From contig JAHFDK010000024.1 of assembly GCA_023249095.1 (NCBI GenBank), forward strand, positions 1 through 40,171: a stretch of 40,171 nucleotides of DNA. The letters run 5' to 3'. This document shows positions 8,284 to 15,990 of this stretch, piece after piece. The notes beneath the pieces were generated by a model. The model was not told the origin of the DNA. It saw only the letters and a list, made by a program, of their open reading frames with translations, and searched no databases. Within the stretch, counting starts at the first letter, position 1. Each line of letters begins with the position of its first letter. Source of the DNA: Candidatus Rokuibacteriota bacterium. GTDB lineage: Bacteria; Methylomirabilota; Methylomirabilia; Rokubacteriales; CSP1-6. Both the position numbers and the translations under genes were made by a program.

Positions 8284-8541
8284 CTACAATCGCGGGGGCG
8301 GGTCGTCGCTGGGGAGAGTCAGGATCACGTGGGACCGGACCTGGAGCTCCGCGTCGATCTCTTGGCGGAACCGCCGGTCCGCTCGTCGGCGTTCGGGACC
8401 CTGGTGCGCTGATCGGCTTCGACGCTCTCCGCGCCGGCGATCGAGGATCACCTCGACGTTCCCGTCGTCCCGGAACCGATCCACCAAATATTCATAGAGG
8501 CGGGGCTCGTGGCGGGAAACAAGAAATAGATGTCGGGCCAT
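8284..8541 (-). CDS. Small arginine-rich protein, paralogue of the divergent gene at 8703
   Basis: An 85-aa protein of unknown function. It starts with a beta-strand-like segment (HLFLVSRHEPRLYEYLVDRF), then VEVILDRRRGERR, an Arg-rich middle (GPERRRADRRFRQEIDAEL), and ends VRSHVILTL. The divergent 73-aa protein at 8703 shares this plan (VIVVVARDRLDLFGYF, VLLDRR, LRERRDIYDELQQRG, FVMIRL), so the pair are paralogues. Similar small proteins with an LDRR..ERR core recur in high-GC uncultured bacteria, as far as I recall, without an assigned role. A near-consensus sigma-54 promoter lies 66 bp upstream. A role in signalling or nucleic-acid binding would be a guess from the basic composition. Confidence 0.75.
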   Translation of the reverse strand: MARHLFLVSRHEPRLYEYLVDRFRDDGNVEVILDRRRGERRSRSAHQGPERRRADRRFRQEIDAELQVRSHVILTLPSDDPPPRL

Positions 8542-8606
8542 GTGTCTCGCTCTTATCCGTCTGACCTGTGTGGCGGTTCCGTTTTCCGCACTGAGCAGAA
8601 ACGGCG

Positions 8607-8622
8607 AGCATTTGCGGTGCCA
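8607..8622 (-). promoter_or_regulatory. Sigma-54 (RpoN) promoter
   Basis: Reading the minus strand, the site is TGGCACCGCAAATGCT. The -24 element TGGCAC is perfect, GG-N10-GC spacing is exact, and the -12 element ATGCT differs from TTGCW by one base. It faces the small gene that starts at 8541, leaving a leader of roughly 55 nt. The receiverless sigma-54 activator is encoded just beyond on the same strand. Confidence 0.72.
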
Positions 8623-8639
8623 TTCCAGAAGATGTTGAA

Positions 8640-8678
8640 ACTCTCGGCACTTTCCGCGAAGCTGTGGACGCCGAGTGT
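8640..8678. promoter_or_regulatory. Interrupted inverted repeat, possible activator site
   Basis: ACTCTCGGC (8640-8648) and GCCGAGTGT (8670-8678) are inverted copies matching at 8 of 9 positions with a 21-bp spacer. They lie between the two divergent small genes, upstream of the sigma-54 promoter, so they could bind the enhancer-binding protein. The distance to the promoter is shorter than is usual for such enhancers. Confidence 0.35.
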
Positions 8679-8702
8679 AAGACTTTCCGACGGGGAGGGC
8701 GC

Positions 8703-8924
8703 ATGCACCGAGTGATCGTCGTGGTCGCTCGAGACCGCCTCGACCTGTTCGGCTACTTCGAAAACATCTTCGCTGGCATGCCGGACATCAAGGTCCTGCT
8801 GGACCGTCGCCTCGCGCCGCCTGGCGCCGCACCGAGCGCCGCGACCGATCCCCCGCTGCGCGAGCGTCGGGACATCTACGACGAGCTGCAACAACGAGGC
8901 TTCGTCATGATTCGCCTGTGGTGA
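8703..8924 (+). CDS. Small protein, paralogue of the leftward gene at 8284-8541
   Basis: A 73-aa protein of unknown function with the same layout as its divergent neighbour: hydrophobic strand VIVVVAR, helix DLFGYFENIFAGM, VLLDRR, a proline/alanine linker, then LRERRDIYDELQQRG and a final strand FVMIRLW. The start ATG at 8703 has a good Shine-Dalgarno (GGGAGG about 8 nt upstream); an in-frame start at 8664 would add 13 residues but lacks one. Its TGA overlaps the start of the FdrA gene, so it is the first gene of the ureide/hydroxylase operon. This linkage suggests, but does not prove, a regulatory role there. Confidence 0.72.
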   Translation: MHRVIVVVARDRLDLFGYFENIFAGMPDIKVLLDRRLAPPGAAPSAATDPPLRERRDIYDELQQRGFVMIRLW

Positions 8925-10372
8925 TGCGACTGGCCTGGACGGTTCGGCGGAACTCGTACTTCGATTCAATCGACCTCATGCGCGTCGCCGAGCAAGCGCG
9001 GCAGCTGGCGGGGGTGACGGAGGTCGCGGTCGTGATGGGAACGGCGCCGGGCCGCTCGATGCTGGCCGAGGCTGCGATGTGGCCGCCGGAGGCGCCGGAA
9101 GCCGGCCCCTCCGATCTCCTGATCTGCGTTCGCGCGAGCACCGAGACGGTCGCGCACCGCGCGCTGGCGCGCGTCGAGGAGCTCCTGAGCGCCAGCCGGG
9201 ACGGCGGGCCGGCGCGTGAAGACGTGGTGTCGCGCACGACCGCCAGCGCCGCGCGCCGAGCCGCCTCCGCCAACATCGCGGTCGTCGCCGTGCCGGGAGC
9301 CTATGCCGCCCTCGACGCGCACCAGGCGCTCTCGGCGGGACTGCACGTCTTCCTCTTCAGCGACGGCGTATCGTTGGCCGACGAGGCGGCGCTCAAGCGT
9401 CGCGCGCGTGACCGCGGTCTCCTGGTCATGGGGCCGGAGTGCGGGACGGCGATCATCAACGGCGTGGGCCTTGGATTCGCGAACCGGGTTCGCCGCGGGT
9501 CCATCGGCGTCATCGGAGCCTCGGGAACCGGTATCCAGGAGGTGACGAGCCTCGTTCATCGCCTCGGCGCCGGCGTCTCTCACGCGATCGGCACCGGGGG
9601 ACGCGATCTCCACGCCGCCGTCGGCGGTCTCACCACGCTCCAGGCGATCGAAGCCCTCGCTGCCGACGTCGCCACGCGAGCCGTGGTTGTCGTCTCGAAG
9701 CCCCCGTCGCCCGTGGTCGCCGACACCGTGCTCCGGGCCGCCGTGGAGACGCGGAAGCCGGTCGTGGCCTGTCTGCTCGGCTACGAGGGGGCGACGCCGG
9801 GCGGCGTCCGGGCGGTGGCGACGCTTGACGAGGCGGCCTCCACCGCGGTCGGTCTCACCGGTGGCGCGGTCCGCGCGCTCGGACGACCACGGTCGGCGCC
9901 CGCGAGCGGCGCACGGGGGGCCGTCCGCGGCCTCTACGCGGGAGGGTCGCTATGCGACGAAGCGCGGCGCATCGTGGGCGGGAGTCCTCCTCATCGATTC
10001 GTCGATTTCGGCGCCGAGGAGTACACGCGGGGGCGGCCGCATCCGATCATCGATCCGAGCCGACGGAATGCCGCGCTCGTCGACGCCGCCGACGATCCGA
10101 GCGTCGCCGTGATCCTGCTCGATCTGGTCCTCGGCGACTGCGCGCATCCGGACCCGACGGGCGCCCTCCGCCCGGCGCTGACCGAGGTGCGGGCGAGACG
10201 CGGTAGCCGTGACCTGACGGTCGTCGCTCACGTGGTCGGGACCGACCAGGATCCGCAGGGTCTCGAGAAGCAGGAGGAGAGCCTCCGCGAGCTCGGCGCG
10301 ATCGTGTGCGCGAGCAACCGGATCGCGGCCGAGACTGCCCGGGCGCTCGCCGAGGGGCGCGATGCCACCTGA
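8918..10372 (+). CDS. fdrA: FdrA-like protein (AllF; oxamate carbamoyltransferase subunit family)
   Basis: A 484-aa member of the FdrA family, built on the succinyl-CoA synthetase/CoA-binding and ligase folds. In E. coli FdrA (AllF), YlbE (AllG) and YlbF (AllH) act together as the oxamate carbamoyltransferase of anaerobic allantoin breakdown, converting oxalurate and phosphate into oxamate and carbamoyl phosphate. Visible family blocks are NSYFDSIDLMRVA near the N terminus, VMGPECGTAIINGVGLGFAN (CoA-binding-like loop), IGVIGASGTGIQEV (phosphohistidine-loop-like) and VILLDLVLGDCAHPDP near the C terminus. Start codons GTG 8918, GTG 8921 and ATG 8924 are consecutive in frame; the last gives the neatest TGATG coupling. 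The DUF1116 partner begins inside its end. No carbamate kinase or AllH is present. Confidence 0.87.
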   Translation: MVMRLAWTVRRNSYFDSIDLMRVAEQARQLAGVTEVAVVMGTAPGRSMLAEAAMWPPEAPEAGPSDLLICVRASTETVAHRALARVEELLSASRDGGPAREDVVSRTTASAARRAASANIAVVAVPGAYAALDAHQALSAGLHVFLFSDGVSLADEAALKRRARDRGLLVMGPECGTAIINGVGLGFANRVRRGSIGVIGASGTGIQEVTSLVHRLGAGVSHAIGTGGRDLHAAVGGLTTLQAIEALAADVATRAVVVVSKPPSPVVADTVLRAAVETRKPVVACLLGYEGATPGGVRAVATLDEAASTAVGLTGGAVRALGRPRSAPASGARGAVRGLYAGGSLCDEARRIVGGSPPHRFVDFGAEEYTRGRPHPIIDPSRRNAALVDAADDPSVAVILLDLVLGDCAHPDPTGALRPALTEVRARRGSRDLTVVAHVVGTDQDPQGLEKQEESLRELGAIVCASNRIAAETARALAEGRDAT

Positions 10373-11777
10373 GATCGATCTTCTCCGCGCTCCGCTGGGG
10401 GCGGTCGTCGTCGGCCCCGAGCTGTTCGCGTCGGCGCTGGTCGCTCAGGGCATTCCGGTACGGCGGGTCGACTGGCGGCCTCCGGGGTCGCCCGAGGCGC
10501 TCGCATCGCTCTGGTGCGACGCCGTCGACACCGCGAACCGCATCGCCCTCGATCGGCTCCTCGCCGCCCATCAGATCCTCGTCGACGTTCGTCCCGCGAT
10601 CGAGGTGGTGCCGGGCATGACGCGCGAGACGATTCTTCACGCCGGGCCTCCCATCGCCTGGGAAGACATGAGCGGCCCGATGCGCGGCGGGATTGTCGGC
10701 GCGTTGATCTATGAAGGGCTCGCGCCGAGTTGGCAGGACGCCGAGCGTCTGGTCACGCGCGGCGCGGTTCGCTTCGATCCCTGCCATCATCACGCGGCCG
10801 TGGGACCGATGGCGGGCGCCACCACCGCGTCGATGCCGGTCCTGGTGGTGGAGAACCGTACCGCCGGCAACCGCGCCTACTCGACGCTGAACGAGGGGCT
10901 TGGCAAGGTGCTGCGGTACGGCGCCTACGCTCCGGACGTGATCGATCGCCTTTGCTGGTTCAGGGACGTCGTCGGTCCGGCGCTCGGCGAGGCCATCCGG
11001 CGTACCGGAGGCATCGACCTCCGCGCGCTGATCGCGCAGGCCGTGCAGATGGGCGACGAGTGTCACAACCGGAACCGCGCCGCGTCCGCGCTGCTCATCA
11101 AGGCGCTCGCCCCGGAGATCGCGGGGCTCGATCTGCCGGCCACCGAGCGCCGCCGCATCCTCGCCTTCGCGGCGTCCAACGAGCATCTCTTCTTGAACGT
11201 CGGGATGGCCGCGTGCAAGGCGGGGCTCGACGCCGCCCACAAGGTGCCGGAGTCGACGCTCGTCACGGCGATGGCGCGGAACGGTACCGAGTTCGGGATC
11301 CGCGTCAGCGGGCTGGGCGACCAGTGGTTCACCGGGCCGGCGCAGACGCCGCAGGGCCTCTACTTTCCCGGATTCGGCCCCGGCGACGCGAACCCCGACA
11401 TCGGCGACAGCGCCATCACCGAGACGGCCGGCCTCGGCGGCTTCGCGATGGGCGGCGCCCCCGCCGTCGTCCAGTTCGTGGGCGGCACGCCGGCCGACGC
11501 GCTCGAGTACACGCGGCTCATGTACGAGATCACGCTCGGCGAGAGCACGGCCTACCGTTTGCCGCCGCTCGACTTTCGCGGGACGCCGACGGGAATCGAC
11601 GTGCGACTCGTCGTCCAGACCGGGATCCTTCCGCAAATCGATACCGGCATGGCTCATCGCGAGCCGGGGATCGGGCAGGTCGGCGCGGGCCTCGTCAAGC
11701 CGCCACGCGTCTGTTTCGACCTCGCGTTCGAGGCACTGGTGCGCGCCCGGGCGGGCGCCGCCGACGTCTCGCGATGA
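10362..11777 (+). CDS. DUF1116 protein (YlbE/AllG-like)
   Basis: A 471-aa DUF1116 protein, the usual partner of FdrA. The E. coli homologue YlbE (AllG) is a subunit of oxamate carbamoyltransferase. Recognised segments are MSGPMRGGIVGALIYEG (about residues 102-118), FDPCHHHAAVGPMAGATTAS (about 138-157), VENRTAGNRAYSTLNEGLGK, MGDECHNRNRAASALL (about 230-245) and ETAGLGGFAMGGAPAVVQFV. The CHHH, GDECHNRN and GMGGAPA-like motifs are strongly conserved in the family. It overlaps FdrA by 11 bp and the next gene by 4 bp (ATGA), so the three are one operon. The exact reaction here is uncertain because the third subunit (AllH, DUF2877) is missing from the neighbourhood. Confidence 0.87.
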   Translation: MPPEIDLLRAPLGAVVVGPELFASALVAQGIPVRRVDWRPPGSPEALASLWCDAVDTANRIALDRLLAAHQILVDVRPAIEVVPGMTRETILHAGPPIAWEDMSGPMRGGIVGALIYEGLAPSWQDAERLVTRGAVRFDPCHHHAAVGPMAGATTASMPVLVVENRTAGNRAYSTLNEGLGKVLRYGAYAPDVIDRLCWFRDVVGPALGEAIRRTGGIDLRALIAQAVQMGDECHNRNRAASALLIKALAPEIAGLDLPATERRRILAFAASNEHLFLNVGMAACKAGLDAAHKVPESTLVTAMARNGTEFGIRVSGLGDQWFTGPAQTPQGLYFPGFGPGDANPDIGDSAITETAGLGGFAMGGAPAVVQFVGGTPADALEYTRLMYEITLGESTAYRLPPLDFRGTPTGIDVRLVVQTGILPQIDTGMAHREPGIGQVGAGLVKPPRVCFDLAFEALVRARAGAADVSR

Positions 11778-14167
11778 CCACCCGGCGCATCGGCGCGCGC
11801 ATCCCACGCAACGAGGATCCCCGGTTGCTGCGGGGGCTCGGCTGCTTCGTCGACGACGTTCACCCGCCGGGGATCCTTCACGCGGCATCGCTGCGAAGCC
11901 CGCACGCTCACGCGCGGATCGTGAGGATCGACGCGACCGCCGCCCGCCGCGCGCCGGGTGTTCATCTGGTGCTCACGGCCGCCGAGCTGGGCGAGCTCAA
12001 CCGGCCGTCGCCGCTGCTGATCCCGCACCCGACGCTCAGCCATCCGCGCACGCAGCGGCCGCTCGCCGTCGACGAGGTGCGGTACGTCGGCGAGGTCGTG
12101 GCGTTCGTCGTCGCCGACAGCCGCTATGTCGCCGAGGATGCGATCGCGCTGATCGAGGTGGAGTACGAGCCGCTCGCCGTCGTGACCGATCTGGCGACCG
12201 CGCTCGCGCCCGGCGCCCCACGGGTGCACGCCGACGTGCCGGACAACCGCGCCGCGCGCTTCCGACAGACGGTCGGCGACGCCGACGGCGTGCTGGCGCG
12301 CGCGCACCGGGTGCTGCGCGAGCGATTGACGATCGAGCGGAGCTGCGGCTGCCCGATCGAGGGGCGCGGCGTGGTCGCCGAATGGGACGCGCGCCGGCGA
12401 GTCCTCAAGGTCTGGGATTCGACCCAGGCGCCGCTTCCCATCAGGAACGGACTCGCCGGGCTCTTCGGCCTTCCGGAGTTCAGCGTGGAGGTCGTGGCAC
12501 CCGACGTGGGCGGCGGCTTCGGCACGAAGATCATGCTCTTCTATCCGGAGGAGGTCCTCGTCCCGTACGTGGCGATCACGCTCGGGCGACCCGTGAAGTG
12601 GACGGAGGACCGGCGCGAGCACCTCATCGCGGCCAACCAGGAGCGCGGGCAGATCCACGACGTCGAGGTGGCCATCGACGAGACGGGCCGGATCCTGGCG
12701 CTGCGCGATCACTTCGTGCACGACACCGGGGCTTACACCCCGTACGGCATCGTCGTGCCCATCATCACGTCGACCCAGCTTCCCGGGCCCTATCGCCTGA
12801 AGAACTACACCGTCGAGTTCGAGGTCGCGTATTCCAACAAGGCGGCGGTGTCCCCGTATCGGGGCGCCGGCCGCCCGCACGGCGTCTTCGTCATGGAGCG
12901 CGTGATCGGGCTGATCGCGCGCGAGCTCGGGCTCGAGCCGGCGGAGGTACGGCGCCGCAACTTCATCCAGCCCGACGAGTTCCCGTGGGACGTGGGGCTC
13001 ACCTTCCAGGATGGGGGGCCGACGCGCTACGACAGCGGGAACTACCCGGCCGGCCTCGCGATGGCAGTGGACATGATCGGAGCCGTCGATTTCCGGCGGC
13101 GGCAGAGCGAGGCGCGCCGCGCTGGGCGGTACCTCGGGCTCGGCCTCGGCTGCTACGTCGAGGGCACCGGGATCGGGCCGTACGAGGGCGCACACGTGCG
13201 CGTCGAGCCGAACGGCAAGGTCCTGGTCGCGACGGGCCTGACGACGCAGGGTCAGGGTCACGGCACCACGTTCGCCCAGATCGCCGCCGAGGCGCTCGGC
13301 TGCGATCCCGCCGACGTGTCCGTCGTCACCGGGGACACCACCAAGTTCAACTGGGGCGCCGGGACGTACGCGAGCCGCGGCCTGGTGACGAGCGGCAACG
13401 CGATCCACCGCGCCGCGACAGAGGTCCGCGAGAAGGCCCTGCATCTCGCGGCGGGGCTTCTCGAAGTCTCTCCGGACGACCTCGAGCTGGCCGACGGCCG
13501 TGCCCGCGTCAGAGGCGTGCCGGGCAAAGAATTGACGCTCGGCGCGCTGGCCACGGTAGCGAACCCGATCCGCTACGCGCACGGGAAAGAGGCGGCCGAG
13601 GCCGCCCTGAGGCTCGTGAAGCCGCGGGAAGGCGCCGTCCTCCGCGAGGGCGAGGAGCCGGGGCTCGAGGCGCGCGGCTACTACGCGCCCCCGCACGCGA
13701 CCTTCGCCAGCGGCTGCCACGCGGCGATCGTCGAGGTGGACCTCGACACCGGGAACCTCACGTTCCTCCGTTACGTGGTTCAGCACGACTGTGGCACCGT
13801 CGTGAACCCGACCATCGTCGAGGGCCAGATCCGCGGGGGCGTCGCGCAGGGCGTCGGCGGCGCGTTCTACGAGCGCATCATCTACGACGACGCCGGCCAG
13901 CCGCTCACCGCGACCTTCGCGGACTTCTTGATGCCGACCGCGCTGGAGGTCCCCGAGATCGAGATCGGCCACATGGAGACGCCGTCGCCGCTGAACGCGC
14001 TCGGGATCAAGGGGGTGGGCGAGGCCGGCGCCATCCCCGTTCCCGCGCTCGTCGCCGAGGCCATCGACGACGCGCTGGCGCCGCTCGGGGTGCGGGTGCG
14101 CGAGATGCCGCTCCATCCGGACCGGTTGCGTCAGCTGATCGCGGCTGCGCGAGCACGTGGTGGTTGA
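11774..14167 (+). CDS. Xanthine dehydrogenase-family molybdopterin-binding subunit
   Basis: A 797-aa large catalytic subunit of the xanthine dehydrogenase/aldehyde oxidase/CO dehydrogenase family, carrying the molybdopterin-cytosine-dinucleotide cofactor. The N-terminal a/b hammerhead domain starts RIGARIPRNEDPRLLRGLG. Cofactor motifs are VAPDVGGGFGTK, SPYRGAGRPHGVFVMER, TTQGQGHGTTFAQIA and the catalytic-glutamate segment KGVGEAGAIPVPA. The loop reads PYRGAGRP rather than the AYRCSFR of true CO dehydrogenase, so it is a hydroxylase of another substrate. The [2Fe-2S] and FAD subunits that normally complete the enzyme are not encoded beside it. Coupling to FdrA/DUF1116 suggests a purine- or ureide-related substrate; this is inference. 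Confidence 0.92.
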   Translation: MTTRRIGARIPRNEDPRLLRGLGCFVDDVHPPGILHAASLRSPHAHARIVRIDATAARRAPGVHLVLTAAELGELNRPSPLLIPHPTLSHPRTQRPLAVDEVRYVGEVVAFVVADSRYVAEDAIALIEVEYEPLAVVTDLATALAPGAPRVHADVPDNRAARFRQTVGDADGVLARAHRVLRERLTIERSCGCPIEGRGVVAEWDARRRVLKVWDSTQAPLPIRNGLAGLFGLPEFSVEVVAPDVGGGFGTKIMLFYPEEVLVPYVAITLGRPVKWTEDRREHLIAANQERGQIHDVEVAIDETGRILALRDHFVHDTGAYTPYGIVVPIITSTQLPGPYRLKNYTVEFEVAYSNKAAVSPYRGAGRPHGVFVMERVIGLIARELGLEPAEVRRRNFIQPDEFPWDVGLTFQDGGPTRYDSGNYPAGLAMAVDMIGAVDFRRRQSEARRAGRYLGLGLGCYVEGTGIGPYEGAHVRVEPNGKVLVATGLTTQGQGHGTTFAQIAAEALGCDPADVSVVTGDTTKFNWGAGTYASRGLVTSGNAIHRAATEVREKALHLAAGLLEVSPDDLELADGRARVRGVPGKELTLGALATVANPIRYAHGKEAAEAALRLVKPREGAVLREGEEPGLEARGYYAPPHATFASGCHAAIVEVDLDTGNLTFLRYVVQHDCGTVVNPTIVEGQIRGGVAQGVGGAFYERIIYDDAGQPLTATFADFLMPTALEVPEIEIGHMETPSPLNALGIKGVGEAGAIPVPALVAEAIDDALAPLGVRVREMPLHPDRLRQLIAAARARGG

Positions 14168-14171
14168 TAGT

Positions 14172-14200
14172 TTGACAAGTATGAAAATGTCGAATACAGT
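14172..14200 (+). promoter_or_regulatory. Sigma-70 promoter of the arsenite methyltransferase gene
   Basis: TTGACA (14172-14177) and TACAGT (14195-14200) are separated by 17 bp, a near-ideal vegetative promoter and one of the few AT-rich stretches here. Inside it GACA (14174-14177) and TGTC (14188-14191) form part of an imperfect dyad that covers the -35 and spacer. That is a position where an ArsR-type repressor could bind. The ATG lies 55 bp beyond the -10. Confidence 0.7.
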
Positions 14201-14254
14201 CTCCCTGGGTGGCCGGGCGACGCCGCGCGCGCGGCCGCCGGTGAGGAGGGCGCG

Positions 14255-15073
14255 ATGAGCGACGAGTCGATCAAGGAGATCGTGAAGCAGAAGTACGGCC
14301 GAGCGGCGCTGCGCGTCGTGAGCGGCGACGGCGCGTGTTGTGGCCCCGCGTCGTCGCGCGGCGACTGCGATCCGATCACGTCGAAGCTCTACGAGGCCGG
14401 CGAGACCGCCGAGTTGCCGGCCGAGGCGGTGGCCGCCTCACTCGGCTGTGGGAACCCGACGGCGCTCGCCGAGCTGTCCCCGGGCGAGATCGTGCTGGAC
14501 CTGGGCTCGGGCGGCGGTATCGACGTTCTCCTGTCGGCCAAGCGCGTCGGCCCGACCGGCAAGGCCTACGGTCTCGACATGACCGACGAGATGCTGGCGC
14601 TCGCCCGTGCGAACCAGGCGAAGGCCGGTGTCGAGAACATCGAGTTCCTCCGGGGCGAGATCGAGGCGATCCCGCTGCCTAGCGATTCGGTGGACGTCAT
14701 CATCTCGAACTGCGTCATCAACCTGTCGGCCGACAAGGACCGCGTCTTCGCCGAGGCCTTCCGCGTACTCAAGCCGGGCGGGCGCGTCGCGGTCTCCGAC
14801 GTCGTCGTGCGCGGCGCCGTGCCGCCCGAGATCCGCAAGAGCGTCGAGCTGTGGATCGGCTGCGTCGCGGGCGCGCTGGAGGACGGGGAGTATCGGGCGA
14901 AGCTCGCGAAGGCCGGGTTCGAGGCGATCGACCTCGAGCCGACACGGATCTACCGGACCGACGATGCGCGCGACTTTCTCGCGGGCTCCGGGATCGATGT
15001 CGACGCGATCGCGCCCGACGTGGATGGCAAGTTCATGAGCGCGTTCGTCCGGGCCCGCAAGCCGACGCGGTGA
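14255..15073 (+). CDS. arsM: Arsenite S-adenosylmethionine methyltransferase
   Basis: A 272-aa enzyme that methylates trivalent arsenic with SAM, detoxifying it to volatile or excretable species. The SAM motif is [10 protein letters not shown] (81-90), followed by GLDMTDEML (106-114). The arsenic-binding cysteines are in the expected contexts: Cys65 (SLGCGNP), Cys153 (SNCVINLS) and Cys203 (WIGCVAGAL), with an N-terminal Cys28-Cys29 and Cys38 cluster common in bacterial members. A Shine-Dalgarno (GAGGAGGG) precedes the ATG. It has its own promoter and no arsR, arsB/acr3 or arsC nearby, so it stands alone apart from the downstream EamA transporter, which starts 19 bp after its stop and may be cotranscribed. 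Confidence 0.93.
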   Translation: MSDESIKEIVKQKYGRAALRVVSGDGACCGPASSRGDCDPITSKLYEAGETAELPAEAVAASLGCGNPTALAELSPGEIVLDLGSGGGIDVLLSAKRVGPTGKAYGLDMTDEMLALARANQAKAGVENIEFLRGEIEAIPLPSDSVDVIISNCVINLSADKDRVFAEAFRVLKPGGRVAVSDVVVRGAVPPEIRKSVELWIGCVAGALEDGEYRAKLAKAGFEAIDLEPTRIYRTDDARDFLAGSGIDVDAIAPDVDGKFMSAFVRARKPTR

Positions 15074-15092
15074 GGTCCCGCAGACCGCCGGG

Positions 15093-15974
15093 GTGATTCT
15101 CGCCTATCTGACGCTCCTCGGTGCGAACGTCGTCTACGCGACATCGTACGTCGCGACACGCGTCACGCTCGGAAGCGTCCCGCCGGCGACACTCGCGCTG
15201 GCGAGGCTCGTCATCGGCTCGCTGGTCCTGGCGCCGCTCGCCCGGCCGCGGGCCTCGGATCCGACCCTGTCGCGCGCCGACCGCCGGGCCATCGCGCGGA
15301 TGGGGATCCTCGGCTTTGCCGCGGCGTACGTCTTCGCCCACTGGGGCATCGCGCGGTCCACGGCCACGAACGCGGCGCTCTTGATCGTCGTCGAGCCGGT
15401 CTCGCTCATGCTCCTGAGCCCGCTGTACCTCGGCGAGCGATTGTCGCGGCGCGAGGCGATGGGGGCGGCGCTGGCGGTCGCCGGCAGCGCGCTGGTGGTC
15501 CTCAACGGGATCCCCGGGGTGACCGGGACGCTCGTATCCCACTGGCAGGGCGACCTGCTGCTCGTGCTCGCAGGCCTCGCCTACGCGTCCTACTCGCTTT
15601 TGGGGCGTCGCGTGCTCGAGCGCCACGGGCCACTCCGCGTCACCGCCCGGTCGCTCGTCTGGGGCGCCGCGGGGATCCTGCCCGTCGCCGGGGTCGAGTG
15701 GGCGTCCGGCGCGCGGGCGGCCTGGACGGCCACAGCCGTCGCCGGGACGCTCTATCTCGCGGTCGTCATTACCGCTCTCGGCTACGTCGCGTGGAACTGG
15801 GCCCTCGCGCGAGTCCCGGCGCCCCGCGCGGCGATCTTCCTCAACGTCCAGCCGATCGTCGGGACGCTCCTGGGCGCGGCGCTGCTCGGCGAACCCCTCA
15901 CGCCCTTCACGATCCTCGGCGGCGCCTTGATCGTGGCGGGCCTCGCGGTGGCGTTCGGGCCCAGAGCCCGGTGA
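15093..15974 (+). CDS. EamA/DMT-family transporter
   Basis: A 293-aa inner-membrane protein with ten hydrophobic segments in two EamA repeats. The first repeat starts at VVYATSYVATRVTLGSVPPA and ends near AVAGSALVVLNG; the second starts at DLLLVLAGLAYASYSLLGRR and ends GGALIVAGLAVAFGP. The repeat-end signatures (EPVSLMLLSPLYLGERLS and NVQPIVGTLLGAALLGEPLT) are typical of drug/metabolite exporters. The GTG start at 15093 follows arsM by 19 bp. Substrate is unknown; cotranscription with arsM hints at export of an arsenic metabolite or a stress compound, but this family is too broad to say. Confidence 0.9.
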   Translation: MILAYLTLLGANVVYATSYVATRVTLGSVPPATLALARLVIGSLVLAPLARPRASDPTLSRADRRAIARMGILGFAAAYVFAHWGIARSTATNAALLIVVEPVSLMLLSPLYLGERLSRREAMGAALAVAGSALVVLNGIPGVTGTLVSHWQGDLLLVLAGLAYASYSLLGRRVLERHGPLRVTARSLVWGAAGILPVAGVEWASGARAAWTATAVAGTLYLAVVITALGYVAWNWALARVPAPRAAIFLNVQPIVGTLLGAALLGEPLTPFTILGGALIVAGLAVAFGPRAR

Positions 15975-15977
15975 CGG

Positions 15978-15983
15978 TATACT
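15978..15983 (+). promoter_or_regulatory. -10 hexamer (TATACT), apparently giving a leaderless mRNA
   Basis: TATACT ends 7 nt before the GTG start at 15991, so transcription would begin at or next to the start codon. No Shine-Dalgarno is present. The -35 is weak (TTCGGG at 15954-15959). Confidence 0.45.
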
Positions 15984-15990
15984 CGAAAGC

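Noticed and set aside
8124..8564. 146-codon + frame opposite the small leftward gene
   Set aside because: It reads as a Gly/Arg-rich shadow; the minus frame has a paralogue next door and a promoter.
10730..11773. Extended upstream start for the molybdopterin subunit
   Set aside because: The open frame continues upstream, but residues before 11774 are a shadow of the DUF1116 gene; the ATGA overlap and RIGARIPRNEDPRLLRG beginning fix the start.
10047..11888. Antisense frame (613 codons) over the fdrA/DUF1116 genes
   Set aside because: No family features; it mirrors the third-position GC bias of the real genes.
11654..14116. Long antisense open frame (820 codons) over the molybdopterin subunit gene
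   Set aside because: High GC keeps the opposite strand open. Its translation is low in hydrophobic motifs and rich in Arg/Asp/His, while the + frame is an unmistakable hydroxylase subunit.
12382..14175. Second + strand frame inside the hydroxylase gene
   Set aside because: Arg/Gly-rich shadow without recognisable domains.
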